Source: Ehretia macrophylla (Eukaryota > Streptophyta > Magnoliopsida > Boraginales > Ehretiaceae). From it: a stretch of 64,000 nt of DNA. Within the stretch, counting starts at the first letter, position 1; every line of letters begins with the position of its first letter. The stretch spans positions 77,950,325-78,014,324 of the forward strand of contig CM075764.1 in NCBI GenBank assembly GCA_037974665.1, read 5' to 3'. Positions 1 through 12,789 of the stretch are shown piece by piece. The position numbers and the translations under genes were made by a program. Below the pieces are notes generated by a model. That model made no database searches. It was not told the origin of the DNA and saw only the letters and a list, made by a program, of their open reading frames with translations.

Positions 1-506
1 AATGAGTTTTCAATCAAGGTGTTGATGGAAGCAACCATCCCTTTGGTAGGGTTTTCATCATAGATCACTTCATAGAATATTGATTTGGGTTTACCACCAT
101 TCGGTGGGCTCAGATTAAGAATATTCTAAGTGAAAATGCTCATGGAAAAATGGTTGATTACTTGACATTAAAGAATGATATCCTCTCTTCGGAGTTCTTA
201 CCATTACTCTAATGAAGCCAAACTTGAATCAGTGATTGAAGTATCATTGGGTAGTGTCTATCCAGCTAATGATATTTCAAATAAGTATAACTTAACTTAA
301 TCGAAACTGCAATATGATTATCCCTTCGGTAGAATATTATGAGTAGGATTAAAACACTGAGACATCCAAGTAGTTTAAGGGTTTAACTACTAAATTTAGA
401 TATTAGATGTCAAAAGTATGAATGTTTACTTTCGTTTAATAATTATTCATTTGCATACATATCGAATAGCTCATTAACTGATTAAACTGTTTGTAAATAT
501 CCAGAG

Positions 507-1176
507 ATGTCAGTTGGTTCTTCTATTCCACCTATTAGTGTTCTACTTGAGAATATATTTACTGGCTCAAATGTTAATGACTGGAAAAGAAATTTGGTTA
601 TGATACTCACTGCTAGAGGTTATGACCATGTTCTATTTCAACCCTGCCCTGTTATCACCTTTGAGTCAACTTTAGAGGAGCGGACTTTTGAAATACAATA
701 ACATGGCTAGGTTCTACATGATACTTTCTATGTCAAAAGTTCTCTAGGTCCAAGTTTAAGGGATGAAAACTGCTAAAGATATCATGAGCTACTTGGAAGG
801 TACATTTGCTGAAAATAGCAGGCCAGCTTGGCAAGCTGCTATTAGAGCTAACATAAGTACTAAGATGGCTGAAGGGACGTCCGTCATAGAGCACGTGCTC
901 AAAATGGTAGAATACCTTGATGCAGCTAGAGTCCTTGGTGCGAAATTTGATGATTGGAGCCAAGTGCAAATGATACTGGAAACTCTACCTGAATCCGTTG
1001 CTCATTTCAAGCTCCGCTATTACGAGGACAAGATAGATATGGGCCTATCATATATGATAGGGGAACTACAGGCAGTAGAGACCACTCTGAAACCCTACGA
1101 CTATGTGAATCTTATTCAGTCTTCGTCTTTTTGTCTTGCTCCTAATAGCAAGAAGATAAAAAAAAAGGGTAAGTAG
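507..1176 (+). pseudogene. C1 gag region (copia, UBN2/DUF4219-like)
   Basis: Two open stretches (507-701 and 763-1176) resemble the gag polyprotein of plant copia elements. The first contains the typical N-terminal motif TGSNVNDWKRNL followed by ILTARGYDHV. The second carries the helical middle part with ISTKMAEGTSVIEHVLKM and ILETLPES. The same N-terminal motif occurs in C2 (TGPNFNDWKRKL), which supports the call. Gag of this family forms the particle that packages the element RNA. The region is a fossil part of C1 and is not expected to yield a working protein. Confidence 0.8.
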
Positions 1177-2219
1177 CAGAAACGTGAGATGGGCATAAAG
1201 TGTAAAAGGTATGATGGTGATAAGCCCCGAGAAAAGTGCTTCAAGTATGACTTCGTGTTAGGCACTGGAAGAAGAATTGACCTCAAGTACCTAGCCAAGG
1301 GCAAGACACGTACCTCTATTTTCTTTCCAGTTGAAACTTTTTTAGTGGTAGATTATACTTCCTTGTAGATGGTAGACTCAGACACCACTAATGTTGACTA
1401 CAATTCTTTGTAAAGGTTTCAAGACACCGGGAAGATGATTTAGGGGAGATTCAGAATTACAAAGAGGCATAAGGGCCAGCATGTAGCATATGCAATAAGA
1501 GATATTATTTCAGAAATAAATAGTCTTTGAAAAATGTTTTGCAAGTTTTTTTTCTGTTTTGCGATGAACATTGTTTTCGGTATCGCAATAGTTAATCTGG
1601 ATGTTCAATTTTTTAATGGATCCATGTTTTTTGGGAAAAATATGCAAATAGTTTGTTAATCAATTATTTATGATAATATCACTGCATAACACTGAGTTGA
1701 TATAGTCAAGTACATGAAGAGAAGTTTTTTCTTCTACCTATTTTTATGTCATTTGTGTTTAGGTTAATCTAAACAAACTTTAGAGAATTGGTCAAGAATG
1801 GGTCCCTGGACCCATTGGATCTTGAACCAGGTCATACCTCTGAGGTACAAAAGGCAAATATATTAGGTACACACAATTGTGTGAAGTCCAGGTTTAACAA
1901 CTAGTTGTCACATAGTAAATTGTATCTTATTACTGCACACCAAGATTCCTATTGGAATGGTGCGCAAGAAAGGAGAAATTTGTATTCTCTTTGAGATTTG
2001 GTAAGATTCATGATGAATCAAGTTACCAATATCCTTTTGAGAATATATTGTTAAATAGCAACACACATACTAAATCTAGTTCTATTATATCAGTCCATAA
2101 GATATCCCTTGATTAATAGATGTAGAAATATATCCATGTATGAGATTGTCTAGCTTATGAACTGAATGACAGTTGAAATCTAGATCAAATATGTGTTATT
2201 TTATATTCAAAAGGTACAA

Positions 2220-4000
2220 GGATGGATAAGCTTACAACCTCTAGGGGTCAAATACTTAGGGAAAGGTTGTATAAATCATTTGTGACTAGACTCAGAGATC
2301 GCATTAGAGGAAGTCCCACCAAGATCCTCAGTATCACCAAATCCCACAGCAATGCTGGGGTAGTATAACAATGTGACTCTAGCTCACAAACGGAGCCATG
2401 TCGTAGTAGGAGGAAATCCAGACCACCTAATGAATACTTTGGAGAGTTTTACCAAACAGACTCCGATGATCAGGTAGTGGATCCCAAGAAATATGACATC
2501 CGATGTGAATGCAGGCAAATGACACCTAGCAATAGAATCTAAAATTGAGTCAAGTGCTCTTATCAGATTTTGGTATCTTGTGCCCTCGCCTAAAAAAATT
2601 AAACCCATAGGGCGTAGGTAGGTTTACAAGAAGAAAAATGTGTGGATGGGAAGGTGAAACCTTTAAAGCAAAAGCTTGTGGCGGAAATGTACACTCAGAA
2701 AGAAAGGGTTCAACTATGAGGAAACCTTTGTCCCATCAACTATGCTAGACTCTATCAAGCCACTCTTAGCCATCGTTTGACTACGAGATATGGCAAAATG
2801 ATTGTCAATACAACTTTCGTTAACGGAAGTCTTGGCAAGTCGATAGATATGATGCAAGCAGATAGGTATATTGTTTAAGTTCAAACAAATGCAGGCTTAA
2901 GAAGTCCATTGATGGACTTAAGCAAACATCCAGGGTATACAACATCAGTTTTGATCAATCCCCTTTTGATCAAGATGTTGATGAGCCTTGTATGTGCTAA
3001 GCTAGAGGGAAATGTTGCATCATTCTTTGCCTCAAATATGGATGACATTCTGTTTATTGGAAATGGTGAAGGGATGTTGTTATTCATTGAGGTTTAGATG
3101 TCTTCACAATTCCATATGAAGGACTTGAGAAAAGCGAGCTATATGCTAGGTGTTAAGCTTTTGCGCGATCGCAAAGCTATGATACTAGCTCTTTCTCGAG
3201 TTTCATAAATTGAGAAGAAACTAGTAAGATTTGGCATGCAGGATTCCAAGAAATGATTGTAGCCTTTCAGGTATGGAATCTCTCTATCTCAGAATCAATG
3301 TTCGAAGACATATGAGAGATAAAAATTATTGAAAAGGTTCAGTATACATCAATGGATTGAAACATTTTTGTATGTTGTGTTCTGTACTAGGATGAATATC
3401 TACTTTGCGTTGAGCGAGAAAAATAGATAATAACCAAACCTAGAATAGTAGTTGAGCATATATTCAAGTATCTTTGAGAGAATGAGGGAATATATGCTAG
3501 TTCACTAATCTGAATGTCTTATACTTATGAGGTACATAAGATTCGGATTTCCAATCAAGACAGAAATTTCAAAAGCTTAGCTTTTGGAAATGTCGTTACT
3601 CTGCTGGAGGTGTTGTGATATGGATGAGTGGAAAACAATCTTGGATTGTTTACTCTACCATATGGACAGGGCATGACGCAGCACAGGAAGCGGTATAAGA
3701 AGCTGTGTGGCTCAGGAAATTCTGGGTGGAATTAAAACCCATGGCAAGTGAGAACTATATGGCTCAAGAAATTCCTGAAGGAATTAAAGTACATGATAGC
3801 AGTACAGATACTCATAGAGTGTACTATAATAATCGTGGAATAATGGCAGAATAAGAAGAACCAGAGAATCACAAGATTGGGAAGCACATAGAAAGAATAA
3901 GTACCATGTGATTCGGGGAGTTATCCAATAAGATAATGAAATGGTAAGAGAATGCTTCGGCCAATGATTCAGCAGACCCTGCTTTACTGAGAGGGTATCT
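2220..4000 (+). pseudogene. C1 reverse transcriptase / RNase H remnant
   Basis: Plus-strand reading gives recognisable copia polymerase pieces: a linker before RT around 2370-2480 (PPNEYF), RT around 2650-3250 with traces of the AFLNG segment and of the ASYMLGVKLLRDR segment that follows the catalytic core, and RNase H-like sequence up to about 4000 just before the polypurine tract. The order matches the copia arrangement (integrase before RT). It is decayed with many breaks and the integrase is absent. Confidence 0.7.
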
Positions 4001-4069
4001 AATACTCTTGTAGGGGCTATAGGTGTTGGATCAGGATAGTGGAAGTGCTCATTAGTACAAGTGGGAGTA

Positions 4070-6050
4070 TGTTGGGATTGGATGCCCTAAAGACCACTAA
4101 CACTAAGATTTCTCAGTCTATTGAATATTAGTCAGTTAATAATTCAGTGCATTCATTATGAGCATGATATATTCTCTCTATTATTTGATATATAATTATA
4201 TGTAAAAGGTCCTTGGTATGAGTGAATAGCATAGGTACGTGGTGATCCACACAGAAGATCTATGCTATAAGCCTTAGATCAAAACTATTAGTTCATAACC
4301 AAATAGTGAAGCTAGGTACTTCACTATGGTAAGGTTATAATGAGAGAGTTTCCTATTTGGTAGGATGACTTACCTTTCGTCATTGGAGAGGCTTTTCGAA
4401 CTGCTCTCATTAATGCATATGAATGCATTGAACGGGTCTATAATAGATGCAGTCTCAGTGACATTACTATCATTATCAGAGAACTAAAAGCATCTTATAC
4501 TACTAAGTGGCCAATGCTCTGCATCATGATCATATATGGATGTACTAGTGGCGCCTAGGACATGTGTTTTGATTCACTATGGGTGAGATCTTATAATAGG
4601 GTCAACAGCTCTATGTTTTGGGCACAAGGACTAGATCCATTAGGTGGCATACATATGAGTCATGAATCTATGCTATCTTAAGTGATAGTGAGCTACTCGC
4701 TTGGAGTTATCTATGTGATCATCCAAAAACTAAGCGATTAGTAATATAGCTCAAGTTATCTTGGATACTAAACTTGTGGGTCGCTCCCGAGAACAAAAGT
4801 ATAGTATCTGAGTGGTGATTATATGAAAGATAAAGGTCCAAGGTATAGATGTAATCAAGATAGGATGATAGTATGAATGCAGGACCTACTCTAGATTGTA
4901 GTTAAAAATATAGAGGGGTATTTCGGTTATTTTGCTTAGTAGGTCAAAAGACTATAAACCTCCCTCGGAAGTTTATTATTTGCCATGGAGTGCAACCCTA
5001 ACTTTTTAGTGGATTGAGTTAAGGTTAAAATGGTCAAAAATACTGGTAGTGTCTAGCAGGAGCATTTTGGTCATTTTGTATCCACAACAACTATGTCTTC
5101 GGGTCCTTCTCTTAGCCACTTTCCTTTATGGTAATCTGCAGCTTTCTTAACTTGGTGTTTGTGTGCTAATTGAGCGTGGTTTCCTATTTGGGAACAAGTA
5201 GCTCAATTAAGAAGTTTAAGACATCAGGACAAGAGACACTCTTAAGACAAGAATGTTTGTCCTATCTAATGATGTCTTAACAGCGTGTGCTAGGCACACT
5301 TCTGTGTGTGGTTGACATGTGTAAGCGTGTGGATAGAGTCTATTAGTAAAGATAATTATCTTGATTTATTAATTATGAGATAATATAAATTATCTCTAAG
5401 ATAATAGATAAAGAAATCAAAAGATAGTTATCTACTATAACTAGGATACTTTATTCTGATCACGTGTGGATATAGTTTGTTAGGATAGAGATAATTATCT
5501 TCATTTATTAATTATCTCTGAGATAATTAATCAGGAAATAGTTATCTACTCTAACTAGAACACTCTATCTTTATCTCTTAACCAGCATCTATAAATAGAT
5601 GGGCAACCTACACACACCATATATGACACGTGACACATACCTAGCTACACACACATACACAGCCAAAAGTCATTAAGAAAGGCAGAGACGAAAATCCCAC
5701 AATTTTCATTGTCATTCACAAGGGAACTGGAATAGGAGAGAAGATTCAGAGTGCTCGTGCCTTGGAAGTGTTCTCATTGCTTGGAAGATTCTTTCTAGCG
5801 ATATTCCGGTAGAACTCATGTGTGTGTTGTGTATACAAGGCAACACAAAAAGTAATAATCACACTTCCACTTTATTAGTACACGATATTGGTTTCTATTG
5901 AATGTTTTATGCATGATTTCATGAGTTCTTGGGTGGATTATGTGGCTGGTATTTATTGTTTATAGATTCCGCATGTAAACTCAACTTAAATAGCTAGATG
6001 CCTAGGAATCCACATCCTTTAGGGTCCTAGGCATCTAATCTTAAGTTGGG
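4070..6050 (+). repeat. C1 3' LTR
   Basis: Begins TGTTGGGATTGG directly after the polypurine tract at 4059-4069. The same first 12 bases begin the C2 LTRs on the other strand. A TATA box (TATAAATAG) lies near 5590, about 1.5 kb into the LTR, followed by CA-rich and purine-rich sequence that would be the R/U5 part. The 3' border is uncertain: homology to another LTR fragment starts near 6051, right after an imperfect palindrome (5982-6048). Confidence 0.6.
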
Positions 6051-6480
6051 GCGGCTAAGTGGTGTGAACGCAAGGTGTAAAAGGATTTTCATTATATTAT
6101 AGAATTAAAAGATAATTCAAAGTCCTAATCGTTTGCCTCTTTGGATTCTGATTAAGATAGAACTACCATGCATATTTTCACCTATATAAAGGCCCCTACC
6201 CCAAACTCTACAATTGCACCATCTCCTTTGAGATCTCTCTCTCTCTTATGAGTAAGCTTCAACTCTTTGAAAAAACTCAAATAGTTTTTCTTTTAGTTTA
6301 GTTTAACAAGATCAAGTCCCACAACTTGATCAACACTTAAGCTAGGATTTGGGATAGAGGAAAAGATCAAAGTTGAGGAGTAGAAGCCTTTCAGGCATTT
6401 GGAGCTCTCTAGCACGAGGTAAAGTTTTCTTTTCATCATTCATTGCAATAAAGGTATTGTTAGCCTGAGGGTGTTAATCT
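6051..6480 (+). repeat. Copia LTR fragment (promoter and U5 part) related to C2 LTR
   Basis: Contains a TATA box (CTATATAAAGG, about 6180) and then a CT-rich leader, TGAGTAAGCTTC, a TTTTAGTTTAGTTTA stretch and AAGATCAAAGTTGAGGAG. In the reverse complement the same series occurs in the same order in both C2 LTRs (about 8430-8620 and 17840-18030). It is therefore the promoter-to-U5 part of a related copia LTR in plus orientation. It is not continuous with a coding region and is probably a truncated or recombined LTR. Confidence 0.6.
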
Positions 6481-7445
6481 CATATTTTGATGATAACTAA
6501 ATCTTAATCTAGTGATGATCTAATAACTAATCATGATTATATAAGTTGTATTTGTTTGAGATTAGTCATAGAATGGGAGATGATCATGCATGAAGAAATG
6601 GTTAGCACGCACTTATTCAATGCAACTCTAGTCAAGATTGAAGTGCTAGGATTAGTAAAGATCTTGAAGCTTTGAAGAAGTTGCATCCATGAAGATCTTT
6701 TCAAAGAAGAAATGAAGTCTTAAAGAACTAAATAAGTGAAAAGTCAAGACTTAAAGACTCGAAGATAGAGAGGGAGTTATAAGAGGAGACGTGGCGACAT
6801 AAGGGGTATCGGCAAATTAAATGTCGAATGACTTTGAAATGCTCGGTAAAGCTCAAAATTTTCAATTCCCTTTGAAAAAGCTTATTAAATCCATTTTTCA
6901 AAAATCATTTTTCTTGTGTCTAAAATGATATTTGAAAAGCTAGTTCAAAGAAAATTTAGAGCATGTCTTTTAGCACTCAAAAAGGCTTTTGAAAAACGTT
7001 TAAGGGTATTAATTAGCTTGTCAAAACAGGGCAAGCCAGTCAAGCAATGTCGGGCGAGTCCCTCAACTGACATTACTCAATTAGCTCATCTAGAGCATGT
7101 CGGGCAAAGAAAGCAAGGCAAGCTCCTCGACCAATATTACTCAACCGGCACTTCTAGACTATGTCGATCGTGGAAGCCAGGCGAAGCCATCAACTGAACC
7201 CTCAACAAGCTTTTGAATAATATAGATGTTAAAGTTCTATTGGTAAGGGTTTTTATATGTTCTCAAACACACCATTTGCAAAAACCACCACTTCCAACTA
7301 CAAGCAATTGTTTTATAGCTTTCATATCTTCAAAACACATTTGCTTGATCATTTATTGAGCTTTAACTTGCAAATCAATTGAGCATTCAAGAGCATTAAA
7401 TTGTATTTATCCACTCTTAAAGAGAGTTTATTGTACTGATCATTT
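6481..7445. repeat. Unassigned LTR-like stretch with short degenerate tandem repeat
   Basis: No credible gene. The start (GTTAATCTCATATTTTGATGATAAC) resembles the opening of some plant copia LTRs of the Sirevirus group, which is a weak inference. Around 7040-7195 a motif beginning TGTCGGGC or TGTCGATC recurs three times at roughly 50-65 bp spacing, followed by CTCAAC/CTCGACC and CATTACTCAA-type sequence. A 93-codon open frame at 6916-7197 runs through this repeat and matches no family that I recognise. Confidence 0.3.
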
Positions 7446-7447
7446 AT

Positions 7448-8210
7448 TCACTTTTGTTGTGAGATAAATACTACTATAGCTTTGAGATAATCATTGTATA
7501 GAGAGTGTTTGAAATTTTCTTTGTGGATTCCTCGCCAAGGATGACAAGAAGGTCCTACTCTTTGACCCTTCATAAATGTTGTTATTGAGAACTTATCATC
7601 TAGGTTGGTGATTTCTAGGGTCGTTTGGTTGAACCTGGTACAGTATGACCTAAGAGACTCCTCATGGCCCTGCTTGATGCTCAGTAGGGTCGTCGTATGA
7701 CTAGTAGGCTTATTGCTGCTAGAAAACCTGCCGACGAAGACTTCGGATAATTGATCAAAATCCTCAATGGAGTTGGGTTCCAAACCAACATACCATCGTT
7801 GAGCTGATTCTTTGACTGTGGTCAGGAAGGCTCGATACATCAATGCATCCGGGATATCATAAAATTCCATTTTATGACGGAACACCGACATATGATCCAT
7901 GGTGTCGCCTGTTCCGCCATAGTTCGGTAAAGATGGTAGTTTGTACCCCGGAGGCCTTAGAACTGCCATGATATTTGGGACAAAAGGATTAGGATCCTGC
8001 TCGATATGGGCCCTTCCCCTTGTGGTCCATAACCTATTATGCTTTGTCACCTGTCGCCTAGGCCTGATTGGATCAGGTTGGAGAGTTGGGCCAGAAAAAA
8101 TCGCTTTATCAATTGTGGCCGGTGGTAGACGGATTGGCTTGTTCACTTGAGATGGTATTTAGTTTGCAGGTGGATGAACTGTTTGGTTTATTTGGATAAG
8201 TGGGTTTTGA
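7448..8210 (-). pseudogene. G1 gag, middle and C-terminal part (Ty3, Tat-like)
   Basis: Minus-strand open stretch of about 230 codons that matches the gag of Tat/Athila-type Ty3 elements: GYKLPSLPNYGGTGDTMDH, then AQRWYVGLEPNSIEDFDQL and FVGRFSS, LLSIKQGHEESLRSY and FNQTTLEI. These are the standard Retrotrans_gag core motifs. The N-terminal part of the same gag lies at 19691-19994, because copia element C2 sits between them. Downstream pol genes of G1 are not seen; the fragment ends near 7448. Fossil. Confidence 0.75.
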
Positions 8211-11200
8211 TAGAAAACGGGGTTAGGTTACATGATTCATATTCAAAAAATTTCTATGAACATAGCAGAAACAATCATGTAGGATCTTATGTGATTAAAC
8301 ATGTAATAGTAAAACAAAAAACAGTTTACAATTTAATTTCCAATTGAAACAAGGATCTAGGCATACCTCTTGCGAATAACGATGCAAGAACAAAAAATAC
8401 CTTGATCTACCAGCCTGGAAGATATTGCTTTCGCTTTTCTACTTTGATCTTCTCCTCTATGACCAACACCTTTCTAAAGTATAATCTAGTTGTGGGACTA
8501 GATTTGCTAAACTAAAAGATATAAACTAGAATTGAGTTTCTTCACAAAGGCGAAGCTTACTCAAGAGAGAGAGAAGAGAAATCTCAAAAGAGATGGTGTG
8601 TGGACCATTTTTCAAAGTTAGAGAAAAGGTCTATTTATAGGCTAAAGATCTAGAGAAAAATTCCTAAAATTCCGATGTGGGATTTGGTCAGATGAAAGTC
8701 CAAATCTCTTTCACAAGTAATTTCCTATTTTTTCTCCTTCTCCTTTCTTTTCTTCCCCATAGCTGATTTTCCTAAGGTATGTGGGTCCCACCTCCTACAT
8801 CCAGCCTTGGCTTGTGTGCCATGATCCTGGTTCAGCCAGCTTGCTCCAATTTAATTTAATCCTGACAATAATTAAAAAAATAGAAATCTATTTTCATAAA
8901 ATAGAAAGTCTATTTTTATATATCTAATTGTCAATAAATTAAATGCTCCTCGATTAATTCCAAAATCTAAATCCAAACTATTATTTAAGAATAATCTATT
9001 TTTCCAATAGTGAAAAAATTATCTTAAATATCTCAACAGTCTTCTAGACTTTAATTAATCAATTAATTACAGAATCCAATATCTTGACAATTCTCAAAAT
9101 AGAAACTCCTTCCCAAAATGGAAAGTCTACGTTGATTCTAACCGTCAAAGGATTATATCCACTCTAAAAAATAATATATCTTAACTAAGTTTAGATACTT
9201 AACAAGGTAGATGGCTAGAAGAGGGACCAAAGGCATAATTAACCTTTATTTTGGAAATAAATAAAATATTCTTGCTAGTCCCCTAACAATATTTTACCAT
9301 TTCAACCAAGTCTACTCCACTAAAAGATTTTGGCTGCACTCAAAGATAATTACTGTAAGTATAGGAGTCAGTCAATCTATACATGACGTTCTACCTTTTG
9401 ACCAACTAAGTATTATATTGACCACAATGCCCCTCTATACTCACTCATAGCCAACGACATGTTCCTGAAGTGTTCTATCACCTCTTTGACTATATCTTGT
9501 CTCCTTAGAACCTCTAATCCACAGTTCAACCATCCTTCAGAAGTTATCCACTTATCTAAGAGAGTTACCCTTAAGTGTAACATTCAACACCTCAAGTGTT
9601 ACTGCAGCCACAGATTCGGGATGATCTAGCTTGGATCATTCTAAGGGAGTGATTAATGTATAAACTCCTTATTGCATATGCACGTCCCTTCTAATCAAGT
9701 CTTATACACCCAAACCACAGAGTAGGTGATCTAACTATTAAGACCACGCCCATAATGGATCAAAGTGCAAGCACACAACTTCATCGGTTCATCCGCATAT
9801 GCTCAAGGTTAAGAGCTATGGTCTACTTAGAAGCTTGTAGGTTTTAAAAACTATTTCTTTGATAGTACGTATTCAGAGCTCACACCTACGGGGTCCGTCC
9901 AATGCATACACATGCATAAGTGTAATAAGTTTGAAACAAATCCATGATCAAAGTAGATCACCCTTCTCCAAAGGAAACTTACTCCACTATGACTTCTACT
10001 ATAGTAAAACGTCCAACTTTACTACTTAGTCATGGACAAAATTACTTTGCTTCTTCAAGTGACCATGACTTAGACCTTCTGTGTGACGCCCGAGATTTAG
10101 CCATGCATTTAATTACTGTTGCATCCTTTGTTTGCGCATCTCTTTCTATGTCTTATTAACTGTCTTCTTAAGTTACTATTCACTCCGTTTTTAAACAGCA
10201 TTCTATTAGTGAATTAGCATTTTTATTAAATCATATTAATTGTTAAAGTAGTGGAAAAAATGTGCAATTGAGCTAGAGGCGATAGGAGAGCTCATTTAGA
10301 AAATGATTTTAGTAGTTCAATGAATAGTGTTACGTAACTAACTTAGAGTTTTAATTAACTAGCACATATGCTTCACTTTAGACTTGTTTTAAGCTTGCTA
10401 CGCGCATTTTAATTGACCACTTAAACACCCAAACTTGACCCCACTCAACCATACACCTTATATATCAACATAAGCTCATAAAATGCAAAAGAAAAAAATA
10501 AAATAAAAGCTGGAAAATAGGGCAGAAACCCGACAGCCCTTCTTGCTCCTTGGAGGAATTTTTTCATCATCAACTTTTCAATCCAAGCCTAGCCAAGCCT
10601 TGAGCAACTAGTGTAGGGTGTTTGCAAGCTTCCTAGGTGCTCCTACGCTCATTGGTGAGGGATTTCACGGCTTATTTTCGCATTTCCAAATAGTTGCTAT
10701 TTTCTTGATTTGTTGAAAATGTGTTCAAATGCTATTGTATTGATTATCTATACTATTATACCATGTATATGAATGCTAGGGAACACATTTGAGCCATCGT
10801 TTCGCTTTTTAAACGGTTAGAATCGTTAGTTTGATTTTTAGGGTGAATAGCGACGGGAATCCTAGGGTTTTGTGAAATCGCGCGTTTTAACTTGATTCAA
10901 TGCTTCTAATAGATGCCTTAGGTGCTAGTGAAGGTAGTCTAATAGCCCCGTGCACTTGCATTGTCCTAAAATCTCATAAAACGTAAAATAGTCGACTTTA
11001 ACAAAGGGCTTTCGGGGTTAATGCGAATCCGGGTGGATTCGGGCTTCACTTCTAGTATTCTTAGGCTATCTAGGTGCTATAGAAGCTTTGATAACCCTTG
11101 TTTGAAGCCCGGATAAGGTATGTGTAGTTTAAAGCCATAAGAGGGAATTTGGGGCTTTCGGGGTAATGAATGAGTTAGAGGGTTGAGAGGGTACCTTGAG

Positions 11201-12789
11201 GGTTAGTTAGAAGGTTGGGAGAGTTTCCCTTGAAAATGGAATCATTAACCTTGGTTTGGAAGAGAAATAGTTTGAAAAACAAAGGGGTTTAGGTGTAATT
11301 TCGGTTGACTCACACTTCTAAACCCATGGCATGACTTCTTGAGTGTTTATATGTGGTTTCAAGTTGATTTGGAACTTTTGGTATGATTCTATACTTATCT
11401 TGCATATGTCTCTTTGTAAAACTGCATATTTGCTTATATAACTGTTCTATTCTAATTGCATCGAGGTCAACCTACTTTGTTGATCCTCCTATGTGTTAAT
11501 GCTTATATTATTGCTATTAACTTGCCATGGTTAAGTGCATTGCATAGTGGTTGCGCAACCATAGTGTCAGGGGTGGATGTGTTGAATATCGGCTGGGCGG
11601 CAGAGGGCTTGCCGGTGGATATTCAAACTCCGTGCCCTAGTCCCTTATCCGGAGATTGCCAGGGGATGTTGAGTTGTAGGATTATCGGGGTACATCCGGA
11701 GTACACCCACTGGAGTGTTTAGGGATTTTGCTGGCTTATCGTGATCGTGCTCGTGGTTCGTGGATCGTGAATGAAGACCAGTGAAGATTGGTGTATAGGG
11801 ATTTTGTGAAATGTATCCTTTAAATGTGTGGTTATTTAAGTTATCATTGTTCTTTAATTGTCTAAGTGTTATTATTGTATAATTGTATTATCTGTTGCAT
11901 TGCACGCCCCGGGACTATATCCCTCATTGGGCAATAGTGGTTGCTCATACCTCGATATATGTTTCAGGAGACGCTGAGGGTGATCCCCAGCTTGTTGAGT
12001 TAGTTGAGGAAGAGGAAGTTCAGACTGATCCTTTACCTTAGTTGCTGTGCCTGATAGCTTGAGGTGGTTTAAATTCTTGCTACTATGTGGAAGGCTCAAC
12101 TGTTTATCTTATGTCCTATTTTGTGGCCTAAGGGTTATGTATATGCTTGTAGTGTAAAGTTGAAGGATAGTAGATTGTGGTGTCGAATTGGAAGCCATGT
12201 CTTGTAATAACTTTTATTCCTGCTTTTATTTCCTTGCATGCTTGGGAGTGAATGGCTTATGGTAGAAATGTTTTATCTTTCAATTATGTTTTATTGATAT
12301 CCTAGAATGTCATGGCTACTAGACTATGTTGTAAACAAAGTTCTTGCATGCTTGTGTGGTTTTGGAATTGTTGTTTGCTTCAAGGCTCGGATGGCCTTGA
12401 ATCTTTATATATATAGCCATGAAAAGTTTGTTTACTTTGTAGTTACCTTATTTGCAAGTTTATAGGTTTTCAAATGTCCACGGTACAGGGGAGACTCTGT
12501 CCGTGTGTCGGGTCTGGACTTAACCTTTAGTTTGGGGGTTGGGTCGGGGCGTGACATTCTGTGCATAACCACCCCATGCCTAAGTCACTCCTTGAAGTAA
12601 GGACCTTATATTCATACACACACACACATATACACACACACACATATATATATATATATGTCTATGTCAATCCACATAATGAGATAAATACGCCCATATG
12701 AATATGATTACACCAATTATTTTATTGCAAATCATCCAAATGTTCTAAGGACTAAGTGCTAATGGTCTTTTGGGCATACCAATCCCAAC
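8211..12789 (-). repeat. C2 3' LTR, interrupted by D1
   Basis: Aligns along its length with the 5' LTR at 17630-19690. Without D1 and its duplicated target it is about 2.1 kb, against 2061 bp for the partner. The sense start is TGTTGGGATTGG at 12789 and the sense end is near 8211. A CA/TA microsatellite (about 12619-12660) stands where the partner has a shorter TA run (about 19543-19562). Confidence 0.85.
10082..12556 (+). repeat. D1: solo LTR of the D2 family, inserted in C2 LTR
   Basis: Starts TGTGACGCCCGAG and ends GGGGCGTGACA, with a perfect 5-bp duplication TTCTG on both sides (10077-10081 and 12557-12561). The C2 5' LTR has the uninterrupted site near 19495. There is no primer site, polypurine tract or coding domain inside. 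D1 shares with the D2 LTRs the segment CAGGGGAGACTC(T/C)GTCCGT near its 3' end and a GTAG(G/A)ATT...GGGGTA block in the middle, so it is an older member of the same LTR family. Such solo LTRs normally arise by recombination between the two LTRs of an inserted element. Confidence 0.85.

Larger units (their letters stand above)
1..6050 (+). mobile_element. C1: decayed Ty1/copia retrotransposon, 5' LTR not in window
   Basis: Copia-type LTR element read on the plus strand. In order it shows an untranslated leader (1 to about 500) with repeated CTTCGG-type hairpins, a gag region (507-1176), traces of the zinc knuckle and protease region (about 1195-1420), part of the reverse transcriptase and RNase H region (about 2370-4000), a polypurine tract (4059-4069, AAGTGGGAGTA) and a 3' LTR from 4070. 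The integrase region is largely missing, so the internal part is shorter than a complete copia element. It is a broken fossil with many breaks. The leader and gag resemble those of C2, which lies in the opposite orientation, so both belong to related copia lineages. The 3' end near 6050 is approximate. Confidence 0.8.

Noticed and set aside
6916-7197. 93-codon open frame, basic protein
   Set aside because: It runs through a degenerate short tandem repeat in LTR-like sequence, matches no family and has no gene context.
11456-11722. 88-codon open frame with several cysteines
   Set aside because: Lies wholly inside solo LTR D1; the same region in the D2 LTRs is not open.
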